From Deltaproteobacteria bacterium (GTDB lineage: Bacteria > Desulfobacterota > Binatia > UBA9968), in NCBI GenBank assembly GCA_023250495.1, contig JAHFAP010000201.1:1-6053 (forward strand): 6,053 nucleotides of DNA, given 5' to 3'. Below are positions 1 to 5,984 of this stretch, one piece after another. Position numbers and translations under genes: made by a program. Below the pieces are notes generated by a model. It ran no database searches. It worked only from the letters and a program-made list of their open reading frames with translations, and was not told the origin of the DNA. The first letter of the stretch is position 1; each line of letters begins with the position of its first letter.

Positions 1-343
1 CTCTCAGGATCAGCGGATCGCCGGAGACGGCGCCGACGTTATTGTGGGTGAAGTGATCGTTGCTCACGGTCACCGCGTCCGCGCGGATGCCGGGAGTGAC
101 GTCCAAGTTCGGGTCGGTGACGACTCTGGTTTGGCTTCCCGACTGGATGAGAAAACTCGAGTGGCCGAACCATTGGACGAAATAGTTGCCCAACTGAGGG
201 GTGCGGCCCGAGCGGGCCTGAACGAGATCGCGTCCGCCGTCGAACAGGCGAATCAGAGAGGGATTGCAGATCGCGTGCGCCAGGCGCCGCGGCAGCAGGA
301 GCGCCGAGCCGGCGAGCAGGCCGATGAAATTGCGCCGTCTCAT
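1..343 (-). CDS. Tat-exported metallo-beta-lactamase-fold protein, UlaG-like (C-terminus outside window)
   Basis: Only the first 114 residues are in the window. The N-terminus reads MRRRNFIGLLAGSALLL and fits a twin-arginine signal (RRxFI), with a plausible cleavage after AHA at residues 22-24, so export as a folded protein is likely. The mature part begins with WFGHSSFLI (58-66) and TDPNL (76-80). This is the pattern of the UlaG/YtnP-like branch of the metallo-beta-lactamase superfamily, where GHSSFLI precedes an acidic DPxL strand and then the zinc motif. That motif is SNDHFTH (94-100), where the family usually has HxHxDH: the first His is Asn and the Asp is Thr, so metal binding may be altered or lost. 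The start is set by an AGGAGG four bases upstream. The ATG overlaps the stop of the AMMECR1-domain gene (ATGA), so the two are probably translationally coupled. The substrate cannot be named. The family call is firm, but catalytic activity is doubtful. Confidence 0.85.
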   Translation of the reverse strand, partial: MRRRNFIGLLAGSALLLPRRLAHAICNPSLIRLFDGGRDLVQARSGRTPQLGNYFVQWFGHSSFLIQSGSQTRVVTDPNLDVTPGIRADAVTVSNDHFTHNNVGAVSGDPLILR

Positions 344-900
344 CGCTCCTCCTCAATGATCAACGCGGTGAAGCTGGAAATCTTCGTCCCAGGCCGCTTC
401 CAGCCGTCTTTGGTGAGCCCCGCCTTGACGCAGGTCTGAGAGAGAAACTTTTCCATATCCCAGCCGTATTGAGTCGCCACTTGAGGCAGCAGCACCCCGC
501 GCTTCTCCCCGCTCGCCACGTGGAGGCCGTGCTTGCCGACTTCCAAGGAGAGTGGATCGGCCACCAACTCTAAGGGACTGAGGACAGAGATGTCAATCAG
601 GATCTCGGGGAGCTCACTGCCGCTGATGGGCGCTACCCGGTGATCGCGCGAGGCCGCCGCCTCGGTCATCTCGATGACGGTCTCGTAGAGCGGGCGCGTG
701 GGAAAGCAGGTGCCGATGCATCCCCTCAACTCCTCTCCCCGGTGCAAGCTGACGAAGGCGCCGTACTGCGAGGTCAAGAGATAGGGATCTTCGATTGTCT
801 CCGTGCTGTTCGCTGCCCCGCCGACAAAACTCTCTAGTGTCTGGCGGGATAATCCGATAAGCCGCTTCTGGGACGAAGGAGGAATATCGATGGTCTTCAT
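340..900 (-). CDS. AMMECR1-domain protein (AmmeMemoRadiSam system protein A-like)
   Basis: This 186-residue protein is about the usual length for the bacterial AMMECR1 family and has no signal peptide or membrane segment, so it should be cytosolic. Family marks visible are YGAFVSLHRGEELRGCIG (46-63) with the hallmark LRGCIG (58-63), then DISVLSPLE in the middle of the chain. Near the C-terminus are GVLLPQVATQYGW and the CVKAGL block. The family occurs in archaea, bacteria and animals, and in many prokaryotes it accompanies a Memo-like protein and a radical SAM enzyme; its biochemical activity is not firmly established. Neither partner is visible here. The gene is instead coupled by ATGA overlap to an exported MBL-fold gene, and its last codons (Glu-Glu-Glu-Arg) double as the Shine-Dalgarno of that gene. 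The ATG at 900 has a good GGAGGA about seven bases upstream. It lies 130 bases downstream of the binding-protein gene, so a shared transcript is possible but unproven. Confidence 0.93.
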   Translation of the reverse strand: MKTIDIPPSSQKRLIGLSRQTLESFVGGAANSTETIEDPYLLTSQYGAFVSLHRGEELRGCIGTCFPTRPLYETVIEMTEAAASRDHRVAPISGSELPEILIDISVLSPLELVADPLSLEVGKHGLHVASGEKRGVLLPQVATQYGWDMEKFLSQTCVKAGLTKDGWKRPGTKISSFTALIIEEER

Positions 901-918
901 CTTTTTTCCTCCGGGGTT

Positions 919-940
919 GAGCCGAGTTTATCTCCGGCTC
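919..940 (-). promoter_or_regulatory. Hairpin in the leader of the AMMECR1-domain gene
   Basis: Read on the minus strand, GAGCC-g-GAG, loop ATAAA, CTC-GGCTC forms an eight-pair stem with a one-base bulge. It ends about nine bases before the GGAGGA Shine-Dalgarno of the gene starting at 900. No U-tract follows, so it is not an intrinsic terminator. It could influence translation or mRNA stability of the AMMECR1-MBL pair. The pairing is seen in the sequence; any role is inference. Confidence 0.3.
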
Positions 941-1030
941 GCTCGCTTTACAAGGATCATCTGGAGGGCCGCGATTTGTCGGCGTCCGGCGGGATTGCCG
1001 CGTCAGGTCACTGCTAATTTTTTCGTTTTT

Positions 1031-2053
1031 TTAACGGATTCCTTTCATGAATTCTTGAATGTAACCTGATTTTTCCAGCCGCTCCACGAGAGAATTATCG
1101 ACTAGATCGGCGGCCTTAAGCTTCGTCATCCGTGGATTAACCCTTTGCAAAGCATCGATCATGTTCTGAATTCCCGCCAGCGGAGCGTACGGAACCTTGG
1201 TCTTCGCATGAATTTGCACGGTCGCATCATACATGACCTGAACGCCTTGAGGCGTGGTGAGCTTCAAGCGCCGGGCCAGCACGCTCTTAACCGCCTTCTC
1301 ATTAGCCGGATTGGGCAGAAAGGCCAAGCCATCGATAGTGCCCTTGAGAAAGGAGTCTACGATCTGCGGATTTTCCCTGAGAAATCGCCGTGAAACTACT
1401 ATGACGGTATTCACGTAAGGGACATCAGCCTTGGTCATGTCAAGTAATATCGTGAGCCCCTTATCCTTTGCTGCTTGTGCGAATCCGGGGTCCAAAGCTG
1501 TCGCATCAATCCTACCGCTCAGCAGGGCCGCCACTCTCTCCGGCTGTTGTCCGACCTGGATGATCGCAATCTTGTCTCGAGCCGGATCCAACCCAAGAAC
1601 TTGCAGCGCCACCTCAGCTGCCAGGTGGCTGCCCGAGCCAAAAGTGCTGATGGCGACTCTTTTCCCTTTCAGATCTGCGGCCTGGCGCACCTGGGGTAAA
1701 ACCCAAAACTGATAAGGGAGAATATGGATCAATCCCGCCACAATAACGAGGTCCGCTCCCGCTCCGACGGCGCCAGCTGTGGGACCTACGCTGGTCGAAG
1801 CCAATCTAGCCTCTCCCGCGACCAATGCTTGCGACGTCACCGACCCGCTTCCTGTAAAGACAGATGTAACGTCAAGCCCATGCTTTTTAAAAAGGCCCTG
1901 GTCTTCAGCCAGCCAAATGCTCGTATGCGTGGATATCAAGCCTGCATAGGCGACCAGGAGTTTCTTTTGCCCATCCTGCGCCCAACCGGGATGAACGAAG
2001 GATCCCAGCAACAAAGCAATCAAACACATCCCTGAGATTTTTTTGTTTCGCAT
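1031..2053 (-). CDS. NMT1/THI5-like (SsuA/TauA-type) periplasmic substrate-binding protein of an ABC transporter
   Basis: A 340-residue protein with a classical Sec signal: basic MRNKK, a hydrophobic CLIALLLGSF core and a likely cleavage after WA at residue 25. The Cys at 10 sits inside the hydrophobic core and is not a lipobox, so a soluble periplasmic protein is expected. The mature part opens with KKLLVAYAG and then SIWLAEDQGLFKKHGLDV (45-62), the classic opening of NMT1/SsuA-type two-lobe binding proteins. It continues with a hinge-lobe DLKGKRVAISTFGSGSH segment (about 123-139). Length and order are normal for the family. These proteins deliver sulfonates, nitrate, pyrimidine precursors, aromatic acids or other small organics to an ABC importer; the ligand cannot be read here. 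No permease or ATPase gene is in the window, so it is an orphan. AGGAG lies six bases before the ATG. It is divergent from the flavoprotein gene, from which it is separated by a short regulatory region. Confidence 0.93.
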   Translation of the reverse strand: MRNKKISGMCLIALLLGSFVHPGWAQDGQKKLLVAYAGLISTHTSIWLAEDQGLFKKHGLDVTSVFTGSGSVTSQALVAGEARLASTSVGPTAGAVGAGADLVIVAGLIHILPYQFWVLPQVRQAADLKGKRVAISTFGSGSHLAAEVALQVLGLDPARDKIAIIQVGQQPERVAALLSGRIDATALDPGFAQAAKDKGLTILLDMTKADVPYVNTVIVVSRRFLRENPQIVDSFLKGTIDGLAFLPNPANEKAVKSVLARRLKLTTPQGVQVMYDATVQIHAKTKVPYAPLAGIQNMIDALQRVNPRMTKLKAADLVDNSLVERLEKSGYIQEFMKGIR

Positions 2054-2113
2054 CTCTCACTCCTGCTTTTAAAACCACATCTCTAGCCTTCTTCTGCCCT
2101 ATTTGAAACGAGC

Positions 2114-2142
2114 TTGTCAAGGATTTCCGAATCTGACATAAG
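2114..2142 (+). promoter_or_regulatory. Candidate sigma70-type promoter for the flavoprotein gene
   Basis: TTGTCA (2114-2119, five of six matches to TTGACA) is followed after 17 bases by CATAAG (2137-2142, four of six matches to TATAAT). Transcription would begin near 2149, upstream of the ATGs at 2180 and 2198 but downstream of the TTG at 2114, which argues against that TTG as start codon. On the minus strand the same bases give a perfect TTGACA (2120-2115) pointing toward the binding-protein gene, but no convincing -10 hexamer lies at the right distance. Seen by eye only. Confidence 0.4.
2115..2138. promoter_or_regulatory. Imperfect inverted repeat in the divergent promoter region, candidate operator
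   Basis: TGTCA-ag-GATT-TCCG-AATC-TGACA pairs as two arms of nine bases, with a two-base bulge and a four-base centre. It fills the spacer between the proposed -35 and -10 elements, a classical place for a repressor to bind, and it sits between two divergent genes. No transcription factor gene is adjacent; the only regulator in the window is PerR, and this site does not look like an AT-rich PerR box. A cognate regulator of the GntR or LysR type is possible but unsupported. Confidence 0.3.
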
Positions 2143-2197
2143 GCAGACAAAGGCTGGCAACGCTCTTACAGAAAGAGCAATGGGAGATAGCGGGCGA

Positions 2198-3700
2198 ATG
2201 AACGGTGGCAAAAAGCGCTTTGACGTGGTCGTGGTCGGGAGCGGCAACGCCGGACTTTGCGCCGCTCTGGCCGCGAGAGAAGCGGGCGCTTCCGTGCTGC
2301 TTTTGGAGAAGGCGCCCGAGGAGTGGCGCGGCGGGAATTCATTCTTTACGGGCGGGGCGTTGCGCTTCGCGTTTCGGGGCCTTGAGGATATCAAGACGTT
2401 GATCCCGGATTTGTCCGATGAGGAGGTTAGCTCGATCCAGATCGAGCCCTACGACGAGGACCAGTTCTACAGCGACATGCTGCGAATCACCGATTATCTC
2501 ACAGAACCGGATCTTTGCTTAACCATGATCCGCCGGTCTCTGCCTACCATGCAGTGGCTGCGCTCCAAGGGCGTGCGCTGGACCCTTGCCTTTGGCCGTC
2601 AAGCCTTCAGGGTCAATGAAAAGTTCAGATTCTGGGGTGGACTCGTCGTGGAGGCTGTCGGGGCCGGGCCGGGGCTGGTGGGGGCTCTTTTTGACCGCGC
2701 AGTGAAAGATGGGGTTGAGATCCGATATGCCTCGAAGGCAACCCGCTTGCTCGCGGATGGAGACGGGAAGATCGCGGGCGTTGAGGTCCGTGGACCGGCA
2801 AGCTCCTATCAGGTCGAAACCGGCTCTGCGGTCCTGGCGGCAGGGGGATTTGAGGCGAACGCCGAATGGCGCTGTCGTTATCTAGGTCCGGACTGGGAGC
2901 TCGCCAAAGTGCGCGGGACTCTGTACAACACGGGCGATGGAATCCGCATGGCCCTTGAGATCGGGGCCCAGCCTTTTGGCCACTGGAGTTCGTGTCACGC
3001 CGTGGCGTGGGATCTCAATGCCCCTCCTCATGGCGACCGCAGAATCGGCGACCTGTTCCAGAAGCATTCCTACCCCCTCGGCATCGTCGTCAATATCAAG
3101 GGGGAACGCTTTCTTGACGAAGGGGCGGATTTTCGGAACTACACCTATGCTGAATACGGCCGCCGGATTATCAGCCAACCCCATCGAGCTGCATTTCAAA
3201 TTTTCGACTCGAAAGTGATTTCGCTCCTCCGCGAGGAATATCGCATACGCGAAGTCACCAAGGCGGAGGCTTCAACTATCGAAGAGCTGGCGAAGAAACT
3301 CGAGATCGATGTCGAGGGGCTGGCGCGAACGGTCCGGGAGTTTAACGCCGCAGTCCAGCCAGGTGCGTTCAATCCCGCCATACTGGATGGAAAAAGAACT
3401 GAGGGCGTATTGCCGCCCAAATCCAATTGGGCTTTGCCCATCGATACGCCGCCGTATGTGGGGTACGGGGTCACCACCGGCATCACCTTCACATTTGGCG
3501 GGCTCAGAATAACGCCCAGGGCGGAGGTTCTCGACACTGAAGGTCGTTCCATTCCAGGACTCTACGCGGCGGGGGAGAATGTCGGGGGTCTCTTCTATTA
3601 TAACTACCCTGGCGGCTCGGGGCTGATGGCCGGCGCCGTATTCGGCCGCATCTCCGGCGCTGAGGCGGCCGCTTATGTATCCGCTCAGCGGAACAGATAG
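2198..3700 (+). CDS. FAD-dependent dehydrogenase/fumarate reductase-type flavoprotein, TcuA (tricarballylate dehydrogenase)-like
   Basis: With the ATG at 2198 the protein has 500 residues. It opens with the FAD dinucleotide fold DVVVVGSGNAGLCAAL (9-24, GSGNAG) and the ribose-binding Glu in LLLEK (E37), then RGGNSFF (44-50). The catalytic-domain signature GERFLDEG (302-309) with FRNYTY (312-317) follows, then GITFTFGGL (428-436), GLYAAGEN (454-461) and YNYPGGSGL (468-476). This order is that of the succinate dehydrogenase/fumarate reductase flavoprotein superfamily. The FRNYTY and FxYNYPGGSG blocks point to the TcuA-like branch, which oxidises tricarballylate to cis-aconitate in Salmonella. 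The HTMGG histidine of fumarate reductases is replaced by Phe (TFTFGG), as I recall for TcuA-like proteins. The exact substrate is inferred, and no TcuB-like electron acceptor is nearby. The start is uncertain: 2198 has GGGAG about 11 bases upstream, 2180 adds six residues, and a TTG at 2114 would overlap the proposed -35 box. It converges on the PerR gene with a 23-base gap. Confidence 0.9.
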   Translation: MNGGKKRFDVVVVGSGNAGLCAALAAREAGASVLLLEKAPEEWRGGNSFFTGGALRFAFRGLEDIKTLIPDLSDEEVSSIQIEPYDEDQFYSDMLRITDYLTEPDLCLTMIRRSLPTMQWLRSKGVRWTLAFGRQAFRVNEKFRFWGGLVVEAVGAGPGLVGALFDRAVKDGVEIRYASKATRLLADGDGKIAGVEVRGPASSYQVETGSAVLAAGGFEANAEWRCRYLGPDWELAKVRGTLYNTGDGIRMALEIGAQPFGHWSSCHAVAWDLNAPPHGDRRIGDLFQKHSYPLGIVVNIKGERFLDEGADFRNYTYAEYGRRIISQPHRAAFQIFDSKVISLLREEYRIREVTKAEASTIEELAKKLEIDVEGLARTVREFNAAVQPGAFNPAILDGKRTEGVLPPKSNWALPIDTPPYVGYGVTTGITFTFGGLRITPRAEVLDTEGRSIPGLYAAGENVGGLFYYNYPGGSGLMAGAVFGRISGAEAAAYVSAQRNR

Positions 3701-3723
3701 AGCATGCTGCGTGTCAGTCGTTC

Positions 3724-4107
3724 CTATTCGGCGCAGCTCTTGCAGAGGCCGTAGAGGGCCAACTGGTGAGAGGTCACCTTGAAACCACGGCGGGATAAAA
3801 ATGGGGGACGGATCTTTTTCCTGGAGTTTACGAAGATGTCATAAACGCGGTTGCATCGTTCGCAGATGAAATGATCGTGGCGGTCCACCATCGGATCGAA
3901 ATGCTGAGTCCGTCCGAGGGTCATCACCTTGAGTTTTTTTTCTCCCACCAGTTTTTGAAGATTGCGGTAGACCGTGCCGAGGCTGATGTTGGGCATCGTG
4001 GCACGCACCTTCTCATAAATCTGGTCCGCCGTGGGATGCGAGGTCTCGTCTTTGACCGCGTCCCAGACGACCTTCAGTTGTCGGGTGTGCCGCCGGGTCT
4101 CTTTCAT
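3724..4107 (-). CDS. perR: PerR-type Fur-family transcriptional repressor (peroxide sensor)
   Basis: A 127-residue Fur-family regulator. The winged-helix part contains HPTADQIYEKV (24-34) and the recognition helix NISLGTVYRNLQKL (40-53). The C-terminal part holds the metal sites. All five ligands of the Bacillus subtilis PerR regulatory site have counterparts by eye alignment: H24, D71 (in HFD), H77 and H79 (in DRHDHFIC), and D90 (in VYDI). Asp rather than Glu at the last position is the usual mark of PerR against Fur. The structural zinc site is C82/C85 and C122/C125. PerR proteins repress peroxide defence genes with Fe(II) or Mn(II) bound and are inactivated when peroxide oxidises the metal-binding histidines. 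It is the last gene of a three-gene operon, six bases after the DUF3501 stop, with GGAG nine bases before its ATG, so it may regulate its own operon. The operon promoter lies outside the window. Peroxide sensing itself is inferred from ligand conservation and context. Confidence 0.92.
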   Translation of the reverse strand: MKETRRHTRQLKVVWDAVKDETSHPTADQIYEKVRATMPNISLGTVYRNLQKLVGEKKLKVMTLGRTQHFDPMVDRHDHFICERCNRVYDIFVNSRKKIRPPFLSRRGFKVTSHQLALYGLCKSCAE

Positions 4108-4113
4108 GGCTCG

Positions 4114-4695
4114 CTACTCCATGAGGTCTTGAATCAGTGACTTTTTCATCTCATTCCAGATCTTTGCCTGAGCCTGGTAATTCGGGTGGTCGATCGCGAT
4201 CAGCGCGTTCCCATAGCCGACGACGAACGCCTCACGCGCCTCGGGAGTGAAGCGGAAGCGGACGTATTGCACGGCGCTGATTTTGTCTTCTTTGCTGTGC
4301 CCTTCCTCGAACGCGGCCCGAATGGTGTGGCGCTCCCCGATCTTGAGATAGACCCTTTCGTCGATGCCGAGAAATTTGAGCAGCTCTTCACGGATTTTCG
4401 TTTGACTCTCGATCTCGAGGAGCAAGGTCGCGCTGAGCTCGTTCGAATCCGGGATCAGCGTGTTATAGACCTCGATCTCTTCCTTGATCTTGCCGAGATC
4501 GGAGATCTTTTCCGCGCGCACCATCTCCTGAATCTGAAACAGGACGGTCTTCCGATTCTCAAAAATCAGTGAAACGCGCTCTCCGACCGGCAGGCGGCGG
4601 TGCTTCTTGTAGTCGATGATCTCCTGCCTGAATTGAGCGCGCGCCTTTTCATAGGCGGACAGGCCCATCAAATCTTCCATGGCGATCTTTTTCAC
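4114..4695 (-). CDS. DUF3501 family protein
   Basis: A 193-residue protein without signal peptide or membrane segment. It matches the DUF3501 pattern: an N-terminal helical YEKARAQFRQEIIDYKKHRR (15-34), the GERVSLIFENRKTVLFQIQEM block (38-58), EEIEVYNTLIPDSNELSATLLLE near the middle, and a C-terminal RFRFTPEAREAFVVG segment. No cysteines or obvious metal-binding cluster are visible, so it is unlikely to be an electron carrier itself. Its function is unknown. From memory, the family usually sits next to a GlpC-like iron-sulfur protein and often a rubrerythrin, as partly seen here. The start is a GTG at 4695, chosen because AGGAG lies seven bases upstream (inside the last codons of the iron-sulfur gene); the first internal ATG, at 4680, has no such site. 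Gaps are four bases to the gene before and six to the perR gene after, so the three are surely co-transcribed. Confidence 0.9.
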   Translation of the reverse strand: MKKIAMEDLMGLSAYEKARAQFRQEIIDYKKHRRLPVGERVSLIFENRKTVLFQIQEMVRAEKISDLGKIKEEIEVYNTLIPDSNELSATLLLEIESQTKIREELLKFLGIDERVYLKIGERHTIRAAFEEGHSKEDKISAVQYVRFRFTPEAREAFVVGYGNALIAIDHPNYQAQAKIWNEMKKSLIQDLME

Positions 4696-4699
4696 CCGC

Positions 4700-5968
4700 T
4701 CACTCCTGATCGAGTCCGTAGGCGCGCGCGAGGACGCGGACCGGGTGGAGAGTTTTCCGCTTCAGGCCCTGCTCGATCTGAAGCGCCGCCAGGGGACAGT
4801 CCGAAACGGTCAATTCCGCTTGGCTGTCACGAATCTCGTTGATCAAAGGCTCGGCGACTTTGAGCGAAAGATCGTAGTACTGCCGCTTCAAGCCCCAGGT
4901 CCCGTCAATGGCCGAGCACTTTTCTATCAGGCAGATTTTAGTATTCGGAATCAGCTCCATCAGGTCGCGCGATTTGTAGCCGATATTCTGCGCGCGCAGG
5001 TGGCACGGAATCTGGTAGGCTACACGCCCCGCCCCGCTGACAAAACGCGTGTCGAGCTTTCCCTCAACATGCAGGGCCATGAGGTACTCGCAGATATCGA
5101 AGGTCCGCGCCGCCACGTTCTGCGTCTCGGCATCGTTGAGCAGGACCGGATACTCTTTTTTGAGCATATAGCTGCAAGTCGGCCCCGGAACCACCACATC
5201 GTAGCCTTCCTTGACCAGGGCGTAGAGCGAGTCGATATTCGCCCTCGCGCTCTTTCGTGTCGCCTCGATATCGCCGCCGTCCAAAAACGGCATGCCGCAG
5301 CAGCGCTGCTCCGGGCAGACTACCTCGATCCCGTTTTTCTCCAATACCTTCACGCAGGCCTTGCCGGTCTCGGGCTCGTTGAAGTTCACGCTACAGGTAT
5401 AGAACAAAGCCACTTTCTTCGCGGCCTTGGTCGCGCCGTGCGTGGCCCGCTTGTCAAACCAGGAGCGAAAAGTCTTCGAGGCATATTGGGGTAGAATCCG
5501 CTCCCGGTGGATGCCGAAAAGCTTGTCCATGATCCAGCGGTTGAAGCGATTGCGAATCGCCCAGTTGGCCAGAGGCGCGAACAAGACTCCCAGGCGCCCG
5601 ATCAGATCCGCCCGGCCCAAAAAACGGTCCTGCAGGGACTGACCGTCGCGTTTCACCTGGACCACCTTGGACCTGAGCATGAGCCGTGGGAAGTCCACCT
5701 CCCAGCGGTGCGGTGGGGTGTAAGGGCAGTGGTTGAAGCAGAGCTTGCACTGGTAGCAGAGATCGGTGACGCTTCGGAGATCTCCGGAATCGAGCTTCCC
5801 CGCTTCGCCATCTACGGACTCCCTGTCGAGGCGGACGAAGAGGTCGTTGAATGACGGGCAGAGATTGTAGCAGCGGCGACAGCCGTTGCAGATATCAAAG
5901 ACGCGCTTAAGCTCTCCCTCAACCTGCGACTCGTCCCAAAAAGTTTTTGATTCCAGGTCAAAAGCCAT
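4700..5968 (-). CDS. GlpC/heterodisulfide reductase-like (Fe-S)-binding protein with two [4Fe-4S] motifs and two CCG domains
   Basis: This 422-residue protein begins with a ferredoxin-like unit carrying two [4Fe-4S] motifs, C27-C30-C33-C37P and C71-C74-C77-C81P. Two cysteine-rich CCG domains of the GlpC/HdrB/LldE type follow. Domain one is complete enough, with YTC192, RCC223-224G and C265. Domain two keeps PC322H, C351 and DC391, but the usual CCG is KCSAIDGTWG (350-359) and the final CxxC is CPLA, so it is degenerate. No membrane helix is evident. Family members pass electrons between flavoproteins or quinones and other partners; the partner here is unknown, although the DUF3501 gene four bases downstream and perR after it suggest a redox or peroxide-stress role rather than glycerol-3-phosphate oxidation. 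The spacing KRVFDICNGCRRC near the N-terminus fits the start at 5968. No Shine-Dalgarno is visible before it, and a strong hairpin ends 16 bases upstream. Confidence 0.9.
   Translation of the reverse strand: MAFDLESKTFWDESQVEGELKRVFDICNGCRRCYNLCPSFNDLFVRLDRESVDGEAGKLDSGDLRSVTDLCYQCKLCFNHCPYTPPHRWEVDFPRLMLRSKVVQVKRDGQSLQDRFLGRADLIGRLGVLFAPLANWAIRNRFNRWIMDKLFGIHRERILPQYASKTFRSWFDKRATHGATKAAKKVALFYTCSVNFNEPETGKACVKVLEKNGIEVVCPEQRCCGMPFLDGGDIEATRKSARANIDSLYALVKEGYDVVVPGPTCSYMLKKEYPVLLNDAETQNVAARTFDICEYLMALHVEGKLDTRFVSGAGRVAYQIPCHLRAQNIGYKSRDLMELIPNTKICLIEKCSAIDGTWGLKRQYYDLSLKVAEPLINEIRDSQAELTVSDCPLAALQIEQGLKRKTLHPVRVLARAYGLDQE
4703..4707 (-). promoter_or_regulatory. Shine-Dalgarno deciding the GTG start of the DUF3501 gene
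   Basis: AGGAG on the minus strand lies in the final Gln-Glu codons of the iron-sulfur gene, seven bases before the GTG at 4695. It supports the GTG over the ATG 15 bases further in, and makes translational coupling between the two genes likely. Confidence 0.7.
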
Positions 5969-5984
5969 ACGGTGGTTACAGAGG

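Noticed and set aside
39..356. Minus-strand frame of 105 codons near the left end
   Set aside because: It is out of frame with the MBL-fold protein, is rich in Arg, Pro and Ser, and has no domain. The correct frame starts at 343 and runs off the window.
918..960. Weak promoter-like pair TTGTAA and GATAAA on the minus strand before the AMMECR1 gene
   Set aside because: The spacer is only 15 bases, both hexamers match four of six, and the -10 lies inside the leader hairpin; this could easily be chance.
1018..1034. T-rich run TTTTTTCGTTTTTTTAA at the end of the binding-protein gene
   Set aside because: It has the look of a terminator tail on the plus strand, but no stem precedes it and no plus-strand gene ends there. 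On the minus strand it is an A-run.
3701..3723. Terminator between the convergent flavoprotein and perR genes
   Set aside because: The 23-base gap holds only an eight-base palindrome AGCATGCT and no stem-loop with T-tract.
4186..4572. Plus-strand open frame of 128 codons opposite the DUF3501 gene
   Set aside because: Low-complexity acidic and hydrophobic composition, fully antisense to a recognised family; a shadow.
4679..5494. Long plus-strand open frame of 271 codons opposite the Fe-S gene
   Set aside because: It is antisense to a gene with clear cysteine motifs and shows no recognisable domain or ribosome site. It is a GC-driven shadow frame.
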